Below, piece by piece: positions 32,850-40,876 of a stretch of DNA of 64,000 bases (its first letter is position 1; each line of letters starts with the position of its first letter). The stretch covers positions 1 to 64,000 of the forward strand of contig CAVIWF010000002.1 in NCBI GenBank assembly GCA_963646285.1, given 5' to 3'. The DNA is from CAKUFA01 sp963646285. GTDB taxonomy: Bacteria > Bacillota > Clostridia > Christensenellales > Aristaeellaceae. The position numbers were made by a program, and so were the translations under genes. The notes below the pieces were generated by a model. It was given only the letters and a program-made list of their open reading frames with translations. It was not told where the DNA came from and made no database searches.

Positions 32850-33104
32850 TTGGTGTTCGACCTCTTGGTCTTGCACCGCAACGTGTTTGCACTCCGTGGC
32901 TCTGCCTCGGAGTTGATTTCGCTTCGTGAGCTAAAACATGATCTCACAGCTTGCGTTGCGAATGATGCAGCAGTAATGCTGCGCATTCACGTTGCCAGAC
33001 GGATCGACTGCACAGACATACGGTTAGTCCCGCACGGGCTGATTGTTGCCGTGCTGTACGGCTTGCTCGAAAAGAGCTGGCTCGTCACACTCGACCGTCT
33101 GTAG
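32850..33104 (+). CDS. Putative small protein in a gene-poor island
   Basis: I do not recognise this 84-residue frame. It would start at TTG 32850 (or the adjacent GTG), eight bases after a near-perfect ribosome site. It is followed 11 bases past its stop by a strong terminator, so a short transcript of this size is likely. The residue pattern (many Leu, Val, Arg, His) is not typical of globular proteins. The strong ribosome site followed by a tiny gene is reminiscent of small holin-like toxin genes of Firmicutes, but no transmembrane helix of that type is evident. It could equally be a non-coding RNA. Confidence 0.35.
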   Translation: MVFDLLVLHRNVFALRGSASELISLRELKHDLTACVANDAAVMLRIHVARRIDCTDIRLVPHGLIVAVLYGLLEKSWLVTLDRL

Positions 33105-33115
33105 TTATCATCGTA

Positions 33116-33150
33116 CCGCACAGTTGTCTTTTTGTCAACTGTGCGGGTTT
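33116..33150 (+). terminator. Terminator of the island transcript
   Basis: CCGCACAGTTG (33116-33126) pairs perfectly with CAACTGTGCGG (33136-33146), followed by GTTTTG. Confidence 0.75.
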
Positions 33151-33592
33151 TGATGGCTTCCGTTGCTGCTTAACGTTAAAGCAGACCCTTACTGCTGATG
33201 GTAAAAGCAGGGCAACCGCCGAATCGCCAGAGCAAGGCAGCCGACAAGTACGACCGACAGCGGCTACATGCCGCAGAAAGGAGCTTCAATATGAAGTTCC
33301 AGATTATCAACAAAGTCCCGCCATACGTGAGAAAGGCGAGACTTTGCTGATGGGCTGAGCGAAACTTCCGGGGTTTCGCTGCACTCCTCGGTCTGTGGTT
33401 GACTGCCTGGCTAACCGCTGCCCATTCCCTTGCTGAACGTCGTGAGACAGTTCATCCCCTTCCGGCGGTACAAGTTCCCCTCCTGTCGGGCGGTACAAGT
33501 CCGTCCCCTGATGACAGCGGTAAACCTCCCATCGCTCATATGGATTCGCATCCTGCTCCTGTCCGCAAAGTTACCTTATTATAAGGTACACA
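33150..33592. other. Gene-poor stretch with hairpins, short repeats and a possible 19-codon reading frame
   Basis: No conventional gene is visible. A 19-residue frame (33291-33350, beginning MKFQIINKVPPY) follows AAAGGAGC. It overlaps an imperfect 15-bp inverted repeat, and a perfect 8-bp hairpin follows at 33358-33380. GGCGGTACAAGT occurs twice (33464-33475, 33489-33500), and TACCTTAT-T-ATAAGGTA (33572-33588) is palindromic. Together these suggest a remnant of a mobile element or an integration scar. Confidence 0.45.
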
Positions 33593-33641
33593 CGTCCTAA
33601 GTTTCCCACTTTTTGCAGGCGTCCCAAGTTTCCTACTTTTT
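33593..33641. repeat. 27-base direct repeat
   Basis: CGTCC(T/C)AAGTTTCC(C/T)ACTTTTT occurs at 33593 and again at 33620, a period of 27 bases. It sits just upstream of a promoter. Paired repeats of this type may be binding sites for a regulator or recombinase. Confidence 0.6.
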
Positions 33642-33644
33642 CTC

Positions 33645-33673
33645 TTGCATCCTAGGGAAAACGGTAGTATAAT
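33645..33673 (+). promoter_or_regulatory. Promoter of the zinc-ribbon gene with long leader
   Basis: TTGCAT (33645-33650), a 17-base spacer and TATAAT (33668-33673). Transcription would begin ~320 bases before the first gene. Confidence 0.7.
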
Positions 33674-33679
33674 CACAAT

Positions 33680-33999
33680 CCATGGAAGGAGCCTTACAAA
33701 TCTTGTCTTGTTCCTCCGGGAGGAATCAAGGCATGGCGTTTGTTTGCCTTTGCTGGTTGACGGTGGAGGATGCCAACTACTGTGTGGGGATGAATGCCTG
33801 TACAGTGGCTGCTAAATGCTTCTTTGTGGCATTGGAATGGGATTAAGACACATTTTTGACTGGCACAGTGGGTAAAATAAACTTGCCGGTGGGAGAATGT
33901 GCAATGGCAGCCTTTCTGAGGCTGGATCGGCAAGCACAGCAGAGAATCACAACAAAAATGAACCGGAATCCCGAAGGGAACCGTTGAGGAGGATTTTTT
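33680..33999 (+). other. Long 5' leader, candidate structured RNA
   Basis: About 320 untranslated bases separate the promoter from the ATG at 34000. A hairpin near 33703-33727 (CTTG-TTCCTC, CGG loop, GAGGAA-T-CAAG) is clear. I recognise no known riboswitch class, 6S RNA, SRP RNA or RNase P signature. No coding frame on this strand looks real. Confidence 0.4.
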
Positions 34000-34410
34000 A
34001 TGAAGTTGATGAAGTGCCCCCGCTGCGAACTGAATTACATCACGGAGAATGAGAAGTATTGCAAGGTCTGCCTGCGTGAAATGAAGGGCGAAACCTCGAA
34101 GGAAGAAGTGGAACTGTGCAGCATCTGTAATGAAGCCCCGGCACTGCCTGGCCGGGATGTCTGCCTGTTCTGCCTGCGTGAAATGGGCGGGGATGACGGC
34201 CATGAGCAGGAGGAAGGCAGCGAGCAGGGCGATGCTTCCTCCATGTCCTCCATGGATGGGGTGAATAACATGGATGAGATCATGCCTGAAATTGAAGAAG
34301 ACATTCCTTCTCAGGAGTATGGAGAAATTGAAAACGAACTGAGCCTGGAAAGCGTCCGTGAGGATGAAGAAAATCAGGAAGACGATGATGAGGATGAGGA
34401 CGATCGGTAA
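34000..34410 (+). CDS. Zinc-ribbon protein with acidic tail
   Basis: The 136-residue protein has two CxxC-type knuckles at the N-terminus (CPRC, CKVC) and a second pair (CSIC, CLFC), so it probably binds two zinc ions in the first 60 residues. The remainder is highly acidic, ending in a run of Asp and Glu. I do not recognise a named family. Ribosome site GAGGAGG. It is followed 38 bases later by the phosphoesterase gene. A role in nucleic-acid or protein contact is only a guess. Confidence 0.7.
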   Translation: MKLMKCPRCELNYITENEKYCKVCLREMKGETSKEEVELCSICNEAPALPGRDVCLFCLREMGGDDGHEQEEGSEQGDASSMSSMDGVNNMDEIMPEIEEDIPSQEYGEIENELSLESVREDEENQEDDDEDEDDR

Positions 34411-34448
34411 GTCTTGATACCGGATCGCCTTTTGGAAAGGAAGCATGC

Positions 34449-35162
34449 ATGCGGCTGTTTGCCATTGGTGATTTGCATTTGCCCGGCGGCGAAGAGAAAC
34501 CTATGGACGTTTTTGGCACCCAGTGGGAGCATCATTTTGAACGGATCAGCGAGGATTGGCGCAGCAGAGTAGCCGAGGAGGATGCGGTGCTGATTCCTGG
34601 GGATATTTCCTGGGCCATGCAGCTGCGGGCCGCTGTCCCTGATCTGGAAATGATCGGCCAGCTGCCGGGGAAGAAAGTGCTGCTGAAGGGCAATCACGAT
34701 TATTGGTGGAATGCAATCAGCCAGGTGCGTGCACATTTGCCGGAAGGCATGTATGCGATTCAGCACGATGCCATAGAAACGGAACATGCCGTGATCTGCG
34801 GTACTCGTGGCTGGCTTCTTCCGGTGGGGGACACGGCTTTGTCAGAAGAAGATGAGAAAATCTCCCATCGGGAGATGATGCGGCTGCGCATGTCCATGGA
34901 AGCGGCAGCGGCCATGAACACGGGAAAACCAATGGTTGTTATGACCCACTTTCCACCCCTGCTGGATACGGAACGGGATACACCTGTGACGGAGCTTTTT
35001 GCTCGGTTTCCGGTTCACACAGTGGTCTATGGTCATCTGCACGGGGCAGGTGTCCGCGCTGGCTTTAACGGGGAATGGAAGGGGATCCGCTACCGACTGG
35101 TTTCCTGTGATGCCTTGAATTTTCAGCTGGCAGAGATTCCGATCACGGTAGAAGAAAAATAA
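34449..35162 (+). CDS. Calcineurin-like metallophosphoesterase
   Basis: The 237-residue protein has the family motifs GDLHL, GDISW, GNHDYWW, MTHFPP and YGHLHG, which supply the two-metal site. There is no signal peptide, so it acts in the cytoplasm. It belongs to the YkoQ-like or uncharacterised clostridial phosphoesterase group; its substrate could be a phosphodiester, nucleotide or protein phosphate. Ribosome site GGAAAGGAAG. It is downstream of the zinc-ribbon gene and ended by a strong terminator. Confidence 0.82.
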   Translation: MRLFAIGDLHLPGGEEKPMDVFGTQWEHHFERISEDWRSRVAEEDAVLIPGDISWAMQLRAAVPDLEMIGQLPGKKVLLKGNHDYWWNAISQVRAHLPEGMYAIQHDAIETEHAVICGTRGWLLPVGDTALSEEDEKISHREMMRLRMSMEAAAAMNTGKPMVVMTHFPPLLDTERDTPVTELFARFPVHTVVYGHLHGAGVRAGFNGEWKGIRYRLVSCDALNFQLAEIPITVEEK

Positions 35163-35214
35163 TTTTGTTACGTTTTGCAGACGGGAATTGTTTCTGCAAG
35201 AGAAAACGAATGGA

Positions 35215-35254
35215 AAGCATGTTCGTGTGAAAAATACGAACATGCTTCTTTTTT
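35215..35254 (+). terminator. Terminator before the dcw cluster
   Basis: AAGCATGTTCGT (35215-35226) pairs perfectly with 35236-35247, followed by CTTTTTT. Confidence 0.9.
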
Positions 35255-35375
35255 GTTAAAAATCAAGGGAAAAAGACCTGCCTAAAACGCATAAGCATTA
35301 CGAAATAATTTCAAAAAGATTACATTTTTATAGAATAGACAGCAAAAAAACCGGACGTAAAACCTTTGTGACCAC

Positions 35376-35450
35376 TTGCCAAGGACGAAAATGTGGGATA
35401 AAATGGAGGAGTAAAGAACAAATGTGGGGAAACTGTGGCGGAAAAGGGAG
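35376..35450 (+). promoter_or_regulatory. mraZ promoter overlapped by MraZ-box-like repeats
   Basis: TTGCCA (35376-35381), a 17-base spacer and TAAAAT (35399-35404) form the promoter. TGGGA (35394), TGGAG (35404), TGGGG (35425), TGGCG (35436) and GGGAG (35446) are spaced 10-11 bases, or two turns, apart. This is the pattern of TGGGN repeats bound by MraZ, so autoregulation is expected. Confidence 0.65.
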
Positions 35451-35459
35451 GCGAGAGCG

Positions 35460-36020
35460 GTGGACGAGCAGCAGGAAAAGAAGACATCGCTCCCGTGCGA
35501 TCCTCAAAATGAAGAAGAACTGGAATTGCTGGAAAAATATGATCATATTTTTATCGGCTCTTTTTCCCACACACTGGACAGTAAGGGACGCATGATCGTT
35601 CCGCTTTCCTTCCGGGAAGGGCTGGGCAAGGTTTTCTGCATTGGTCCCAGTTTCAACTTCCAGGGCATTTGTCTCTACCCTCGGCTGGTGTGGGCGAAGA
35701 TGCGTGACGGATACGCAAAAATCAGCCAGTTTGACAGCGGGCTGAAGCGGTACCTGGAACAGTTTGACGCCATGAGCTATCGGGATCAGGAGTGTGATAG
35801 CCAGGGGCGTATTCTGCTCCCTGCAAAAATCCGTAAGCGCATCCTCGGCGATGAAACAGAAGTGGAAATTGCCGGCAATAACGATCATGTTCGCATTGTG
35901 GCGAAGCCTGCCAGCGAGGAACAGTTTGAAGCCTTCAAGAACGACCTGCCCAATCTGCTGGATCGTATTGATTTGCTGATGCAGAACATGGAACATACCT
36001 CCCAAAACACGAAAGGATGA
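35460..36020 (+). CDS. mraZ: Transcriptional regulator MraZ with N-terminal extension
   Basis: The 186-residue protein contains two SpoVT/AbrB-like MraZ repeats: GSFSHTLDSKGRMIVP near residue 33 and CDSQGRILLPAKIR near residue 110. MraZ proteins usually have ~143 residues; here ~30 acidic extra residues precede the first repeat and ~10 follow. GTG 35460 has the best ribosome site (AGGGAGG, eight-base gap); GTG 35424 is too far from GGAGGAG. MraZ is the ring-forming repressor of the division cluster it heads. Its usual partner rsmH is absent from the next position. Confidence 0.9.
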   Translation: MDEQQEKKTSLPCDPQNEEELELLEKYDHIFIGSFSHTLDSKGRMIVPLSFREGLGKVFCIGPSFNFQGICLYPRLVWAKMRDGYAKISQFDSGLKRYLEQFDAMSYRDQECDSQGRILLPAKIRKRILGDETEVEIAGNNDHVRIVAKPASEEQFEAFKNDLPNLLDRIDLLMQNMEHTSQNTKG

Positions 36021-36026
36021 TGAAGC

Positions 36027-36629
36027 ATGACATCCGCTGGCAACATTGCCTATCGCTCCGGCTCCCGTGCGAAGCTGTCGAAGCGGGGAAGCTATGCCAC
36101 CATCCGCAGGGGAGGAGCCTCTGCCAGCCGCATCAACGTAAGCGTTGACCGGGCGGATGACGCTACGGACTGGTATGGCAGGGGTGCACCGGGAGTGCTG
36201 GGCATTGGTTTCTCTGGCACGCTGAATCAGCCTGTAACGGATCCAGCTGCCACTGCGTCCCATCCGGCAGTGGGTAAGAAGGGCGTGCGCAAGGATGTGG
36301 GCGTTTTCCTGATTGCCTCCGTGTGCATCCTGCTGGCTGTGCTGCTTCTGGGGGACGTGATGGCGCTGGATCAGCAGCAGCGTTCCCTGAAAAATATGAA
36401 GGTGACCATTGAGCGTCAGCAGGCTGAAAACGAAACGCTGGCTACTACCCTGGAGGCAAAAGCCAGCAGCATCAATGTAGGCTATCTGGCGGCACAGATG
36501 AATATGATTCCGGCCAAGACGGTGGAGGTTATTACTGTGACACTGCCGGCAACCCAGTCTTCCCAGGTGATCTCTGCTGGTGAAGACGTGGTGGACAGCG
36601 ACAAGCTGGCAGCCATCCTTGGCCAGTGA
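36027..36629 (+). CDS. FtsL-like bitopic division protein
   Basis: The 200-residue protein has a basic, disordered N-terminus of ~90 residues, one transmembrane helix (~92-112, VFLIASVCILLAVLLLG), then a short coiled coil (~115-150) and a Ser/Val-rich tail outside. Topology, size and place in the dcw cluster fit FtsL or DivIC, which join FtsQ in the divisome. Sequence is too divergent for certainty. It starts six bases after the mraZ stop. Confidence 0.7.
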   Translation: MTSAGNIAYRSGSRAKLSKRGSYATIRRGGASASRINVSVDRADDATDWYGRGAPGVLGIGFSGTLNQPVTDPAATASHPAVGKKGVRKDVGVFLIASVCILLAVLLLGDVMALDQQQRSLKNMKVTIERQQAENETLATTLEAKASSINVGYLAAQMNMIPAKTVEVITVTLPATQSSQVISAGEDVVDSDKLAAILGQ

Positions 36630-36647
36630 GGACAAATAGATAATTCA

Positions 36648-36744
36648 TGTACGGCCGATGATCGTTATCCGATGCACCGGCCGTTCCCGTCTGGATGCCG
36701 GGAACGTCGGTATACTTGACGATTAAGCGAACAGGTTGTAAACT
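36648..36744 (+). promoter_or_regulatory. Hairpins and possible promoter before murE
   Basis: In the 217-base gap, ACGGCCG pairs with CGGCCGT (36653-36692), then CGTTCCCG pairs with CGGGAACG. A weak promoter follows: TTGACG (36716-36721), 17 bases, TAAACT (36739-36744). Transcription may be partly reset here. Confidence 0.4.
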
Positions 36745-36846
36745 ACAATGCGGCGAGGCTTACAAATCCTTGCTAAAAGCAGGTTTTGAATGGCGAATTG
36801 CATTGAAAGATAGATGACCATGTTGGAATGAAAAGAGGAGAAGCTA

Positions 36847-38322
36847 ATGACGCTGAGAGAGCTCATTCAGGATGTGCCTTATGTCGTTGAAACCCAAGGT
36901 AACCTGGATACGCCCATCGGACAGATTACAGGCAACAGCAGAGAAAAGACGGAACAGGGGCTTTTTTGCTGCTATTCCGGCGCAAGGTTTGATGCGCATC
37001 AGTTTGCCCCTCAGGCAGTGGAAAATGGGTGCACGGCACTGATGGTGGAACGCTTTCTGCCGGAGCTGGATGTGCCCCAGGTGCGGGTAAGTAACGGACG
37101 GGCGGCACTGGCTCGGGCGGCAGCTGCCTTTTACGGACATCCGGCAGAAAATATGAAGCTGGTAGGCATTACAGGCACCAAAGGGAAAACCACCACCAGC
37201 TACATGGTGAAGGCCATTTGCGAGCAGGCTGGTTTTCACTGCGGGCTGATTGGCACCACAGGCAACATGATTGGCTCAAAAATGCTCAAAAGCAACCTGA
37301 CCACCCCGGATCCCATTGAGCTGCAGAAGACCCTGCGGATGATGGCAGATGAGGGCGTGCAGGTGGTAAGCATGGAAGTTTCCGCCCATGCCATTGACCA
37401 GTGCAGACTGGACGGCATGACCTTTGAAGTGGGCTGCTATACCAACTTCAGCCAGGATCACCTGGACTATTTTCTGACCATGGAGCATTATCTGGAAACC
37501 AAAATGCGGTTTTTCAAGAATGGCATGGTGAAGAACGCTGCCATCAATGCAGATGAGGAAACATCAGCCAAAATGCTGGAGGAGCTGACCATTCCCCATA
37601 TCACCTACGGCATCTGTGCGGAAGCAGACCTGTTTGCCCGGGATATTGAAATCAGCGAAAACGGCGTGAACTTTGAAGCCCAGCTGCGGGGCATGCATAA
37701 CGTGCCCATTCACCTGCGGATGACGGGCATGTTCAACATTTACAACGCCCTGGCAGCGGCGGGATGTGCCATGATTCTGGGCATTTCTGCCGAGGATGTG
37801 AAGGCAGGGCTGGAAAGCGTGCAGAACGTGCCCGGCCGCATTGAAATGCTGCCTACCAACACCCCTTACCGGGTGATTCTGGACTATGCCCATTCCCCTG
37901 ACTCTCTGGAAAACATCCTGAAGACGGTGCGGGAGTTTACCCGTGGCCGTGTGATTGCGGTGTTTGGCTGCGGAGGCGACCGGGATCACGGCAAGCGTCC
38001 CATCATGGGCGAAATCGGCGGTCGGCTGGCAGACTTGTGCATCCTGACCTCTGACAATCCCCGAACGGAAAACCCTATGGAAATTCTTGCGGCCATTGAG
38101 AAGGGCATCAAGCCCACCGGCAAGCCTTACGAAATCATTGAAAACCGTCGGGAAGCGATTCGCCATGCCATGCTTGTGGCACGGGACGGGGATATGATTG
38201 TGCTGGCCGGCAAGGGACATGAAACCTATCAGGACATCATGGGGGTCAAGAAGCCCTTCGATGAAAAGGTTGTTGTGCAGGAACTTCTGGCTGAGTTCCG
38301 CAACGAAAATAAGGAAAATTGA
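36847..38322 (+). CDS. murE: UDP-MurNAc-tripeptide ligase MurE, meso-diaminopimelate type
   Basis: The 491-residue Mur ligase has an N-terminal UDP-binding domain, GITGTKGKTTTS as ATP loop, and a C-terminal domain with the DNPR motif (SDNPRTENP). That motif in MurE indicates meso-diaminopimelate rather than lysine, so the peptidoglycan is probably DAP type. It acts in the cytoplasm after MurD. Ribosome site AGAGGAG. It is 24 bases upstream of mraY; murF, normally between them, is missing. Confidence 0.95.
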   Translation: MTLRELIQDVPYVVETQGNLDTPIGQITGNSREKTEQGLFCCYSGARFDAHQFAPQAVENGCTALMVERFLPELDVPQVRVSNGRAALARAAAAFYGHPAENMKLVGITGTKGKTTTSYMVKAICEQAGFHCGLIGTTGNMIGSKMLKSNLTTPDPIELQKTLRMMADEGVQVVSMEVSAHAIDQCRLDGMTFEVGCYTNFSQDHLDYFLTMEHYLETKMRFFKNGMVKNAAINADEETSAKMLEELTIPHITYGICAEADLFARDIEISENGVNFEAQLRGMHNVPIHLRMTGMFNIYNALAAAGCAMILGISAEDVKAGLESVQNVPGRIEMLPTNTPYRVILDYAHSPDSLENILKTVREFTRGRVIAVFGCGGDRDHGKRPIMGEIGGRLADLCILTSDNPRTENPMEILAAIEKGIKPTGKPYEIIENRREAIRHAMLVARDGDMIVLAGKGHETYQDIMGVKKPFDEKVVVQELLAEFRNENKEN

Positions 38323-38346
38323 TCAGCGCTGGAGGCTGTGCGTACC

Positions 38347-39378
38347 ATGCAAAGGATGATTGGTTCCCTGATTCTGTCATTGGCGATTGTGCTTGTCCTT
38401 GGACCGAAGTTTGTTCCCTGGCTGAGGAAGCTGAAGTTTGGCCAGACCATTTATGACTTGGGTCCCCAGGCCCATAAGGCCAAGCAGGGAACGCCTACCA
38501 TGGGCGGCTTGATGATGGTGGTTGCAGTGACGGTGACAACCCTGCTCCTGCATCCCAAGGGATGGTACGGTGCACAGGACTTCATGCTGGCGCTATTGGC
38601 AGTTTCCCTGCTCAGCATGCTGGTAGGCTTCCTGGATGATTTCATCAAGGTGGTTAAGAAGCGGTCTTTGGGCTTGACGCCTTGGCAGAAGATTGCCGGG
38701 CAGGTCATTGTTGCTGTGGGCTTCACGGTGTACTGCTACCTGCATCCTCAGGTAGGCTCCAAGATTCTTGTTCCCTTTGCCAATGTGGAATGGGACCTGG
38801 GCATCTGGTACATTCCGCTGATGAGCATCACGGTGATTTTCATGGTGAACAGTGCCAACCTGCAGGATGGTTTGGACGGACTGCTTTCCAGCGTGAATGC
38901 GGTGGGCAGTGTAGGCTGGGGCATGATGGCACTGGCCATGCTGACAGCAGTCAGCGGCATGAACGACACCATGTATAATAACAATTACTACGCTGTGGCA
39001 ATCTTTGCCATGGCACTGTGCGGTGCCTCCATGGGCTTCCTGCGCTTCAACTATTACCCTGCCAAGGTGTTCATGGGGGATACGGGCTCCATGTTCATTG
39101 GGGGCGCAACGGTGGGCATGGCCATGCTGATGCGTCAGCCCCTGATGCTGCTGCTGGTGTCCTTCACCATGGTCATGTCCTCTGCAAGTGTGATTATCCA
39201 GCGTGCTTACTTCAAGGCGACCCATGGCAAGCGGATTTTCAAAATGTCGCCCATTCATCACCATTTTGAACTCAGCGGATATTCCGAGACGCAGATTGAC
39301 ACCATGTATGCCGTGATCACCGGTGTACTGTCCATGATTGCGGTACTGTCCCTGAATGGGCTGCAACTGGTTAAGTAA
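38347..39378 (+). CDS. mraY: Phospho-N-acetylmuramoyl-pentapeptide transferase MraY
   Basis: The 343-residue polytopic membrane protein has ~10 hydrophobic helices. MraY signatures are GTPTMGG near residue 50, VGFLDDFIK, NLQDGLDGL, FMGDTGS and the cytoplasmic HHHFE loop near the C-terminus. It makes lipid I from UDP-MurNAc-pentapeptide and undecaprenyl phosphate. I took ATG 38347 (11 bases after GGAGG); GTG 38338 is too close and ATG 38356 too far. It is followed by murD 12 bases later. Confidence 0.95.
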   Translation: MQRMIGSLILSLAIVLVLGPKFVPWLRKLKFGQTIYDLGPQAHKAKQGTPTMGGLMMVVAVTVTTLLLHPKGWYGAQDFMLALLAVSLLSMLVGFLDDFIKVVKKRSLGLTPWQKIAGQVIVAVGFTVYCYLHPQVGSKILVPFANVEWDLGIWYIPLMSITVIFMVNSANLQDGLDGLLSSVNAVGSVGWGMMALAMLTAVSGMNDTMYNNNYYAVAIFAMALCGASMGFLRFNYYPAKVFMGDTGSMFIGGATVGMAMLMRQPLMLLLVSFTMVMSSASVIIQRAYFKATHGKRIFKMSPIHHHFELSGYSETQIDTMYAVITGVLSMIAVLSLNGLQLVK

Positions 39379-39390
39379 GTTGGAGAAAGA

Positions 39391-40770
39391 ATGTGGATGG
39401 CCATGAAGTACGAAGGGAAAAAAGTGCTGGTTGTGGGCATGGCTCGCAGCGGCGTGGCAGCGGCACAGCTGCTTGTGAAGCATGGTGCCGTTGTAACGGT
39501 GAATGACAGCAAAACCCGGGAACAGCTGGGGGATGTGCTGTCCCCCTTGGAGACGCTGCCTGTGCAGTGGGCGCTGGGCTGCCCTGCCATGGATGTGCTG
39601 GCTGGGCAGGACGTGCTGGTGATCAGCCCCGGCATCCCCGATACTGTTCCTTTTGTGCAGAAGGCCAAAGCCGACGGCGTGTACGTGATCGGCGAAGTTG
39701 AGCTGGCCTATCAGCTGACCCCTGGTCAAATGGTGGCAGTAACCGGCACGAATGGTAAAACCACAACCGTGTCTCTGCTTGGTGAAATGTTTGCCAATGC
39801 CGGAAAGACCACCCATGTGGTGGGCAATATCGGCTATCCCTATTCGCTGGCAGGGCTGACAAGTACGCAGGACGATGCCATTGTCTGCGAAATTTCCTCC
39901 TTCCAGATGGAAACGGCAGACACTTTTCATCCCAAGGTGGCAGCATTGCTGAACATCACCGAGGATCATCTGAACCGGCATGGAGATATGGCCACCTACA
40001 CCGCCATGAAGATGCGGATTTTCCGGCGGCAGACGGCGGACGACTATGGGGTCTTCAATGATGATGATCCGGCTTTGCAGCCCCTGATTCCTCAGGTGAA
40101 GAGCCACGTACTTCGCTTCTCCAGAAAGCATGAAGTGCCGGAGGGCGCCTTTGTGCGAGAAGGTCAGGTCGTGCTGCGGCTGAAGGGGCAGGAACAGGTT
40201 GTTTGTGCAGCGGAGGAGATTTATATTCCCGGGCCTCATAACTTGGAGAATGCTTTGGCAGCGGTATGCGTAGCAGGCGCTATGGGCGTTTCTGTGGAGG
40301 TTCTCAGGCACACTTTGCAAACCTTCAAGGGTGTGGAGCATCGGATTGAGTTCGTTCGGGAGCTGGATGGTGTCCGCTACATTAACGACAGCAAGGGCAC
40401 CAATGTGGACTCCACCATCAAGGCGGTGCAGACAATGACACGCCCTACCGCCATCATCCTCGGCGGATACGATAAGCATTGCGACTTCACCCCCATGGTG
40501 AAGGAAATGCTGGCATCTCACATGATTCGGGAAGCGGTGCTCATTGGGGTCACGGCGGATCAGATTCAGGCAACCCTGCTGAAGGAGGGCTTTGATGCAA
40601 GCCGAATCCACCGGGCAGCAACGCTGGAGGATGCGGTGCAGCAGTGCCGTGCATTGGCGGCAGATGGCTGGAACGTGCTGCTTTCTCCTGCATGTGCAAG
40701 CTTTGATATGTTTTCTGATTACGAGGCACGGGGACGGATCTTCAAGGAGATTGTTGCCGGGCTGAAGTAA
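39391..40770 (+). CDS. murD: UDP-MurNAc-L-alanine:D-glutamate ligase MurD
   Basis: The 459-residue Mur ligase has the N-terminal VVGMARSGVA fold, the ATP loop VTGTNGKTTTV, EISSFQ and NITEDHLNRH in the central domain, and INDSKGTN plus LSPACASFD near the C-terminus, all typical of MurD. It adds D-glutamate to UDP-MurNAc-L-Ala. The start has GGAGAAAGA ahead. In the usual gene order ftsW and murG would follow; here an FtsQ-like gene comes next. Confidence 0.95.
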   Translation: MWMAMKYEGKKVLVVGMARSGVAAAQLLVKHGAVVTVNDSKTREQLGDVLSPLETLPVQWALGCPAMDVLAGQDVLVISPGIPDTVPFVQKAKADGVYVIGEVELAYQLTPGQMVAVTGTNGKTTTVSLLGEMFANAGKTTHVVGNIGYPYSLAGLTSTQDDAIVCEISSFQMETADTFHPKVAALLNITEDHLNRHGDMATYTAMKMRIFRRQTADDYGVFNDDDPALQPLIPQVKSHVLRFSRKHEVPEGAFVREGQVVLRLKGQEQVVCAAEEIYIPGPHNLENALAAVCVAGAMGVSVEVLRHTLQTFKGVEHRIEFVRELDGVRYINDSKGTNVDSTIKAVQTMTRPTAIILGGYDKHCDFTPMVKEMLASHMIREAVLIGVTADQIQATLLKEGFDASRIHRAATLEDAVQQCRALAADGWNVLLSPACASFDMFSDYEARGRIFKEIVAGLK

Positions 40771-40811
40771 TCGTCTTTCAGTACAAGGTTCTGCAAGAAA
40801 AGGCGACGCAT

Positions 40812-40847
40812 AAAGCCCTACCGGTGATGGGACATCGGCAGGGCTTT
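40812..40847 (+). terminator. Hairpin after murD, weak terminator or attenuator
   Basis: AAAGCCCT-a-CCG pairs with CGG-c-AGGGCTTT (one mismatch), but only three T residues follow. It may reduce read-through into the ftsQ-like gene. Confidence 0.5.
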
Positions 40848-40876
40848 CAACGTAGAAGGGAAGGGGGGATGCAGCG

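Noticed and set aside
32705..32986. 93-residue minus-strand frame in the island
   Set aside because: Ser/Arg/Thr-rich with no ribosome site; composition typical of an antisense or chance frame.
33680..33999. Known structured RNA (6S, SRP RNA, RNase P, tmRNA)
   Set aside because: None of the conserved core sequences of these RNAs could be found in the leader.
33694..34446. 250-residue minus-strand open frame
   Set aside because: It is antisense to the zinc-ribbon gene and its leader and has no ribosome site or recognisable motif.
38593..40611. 672-residue minus-strand open frame
   Set aside because: Antisense to mraY and murD, His-rich shadow composition.
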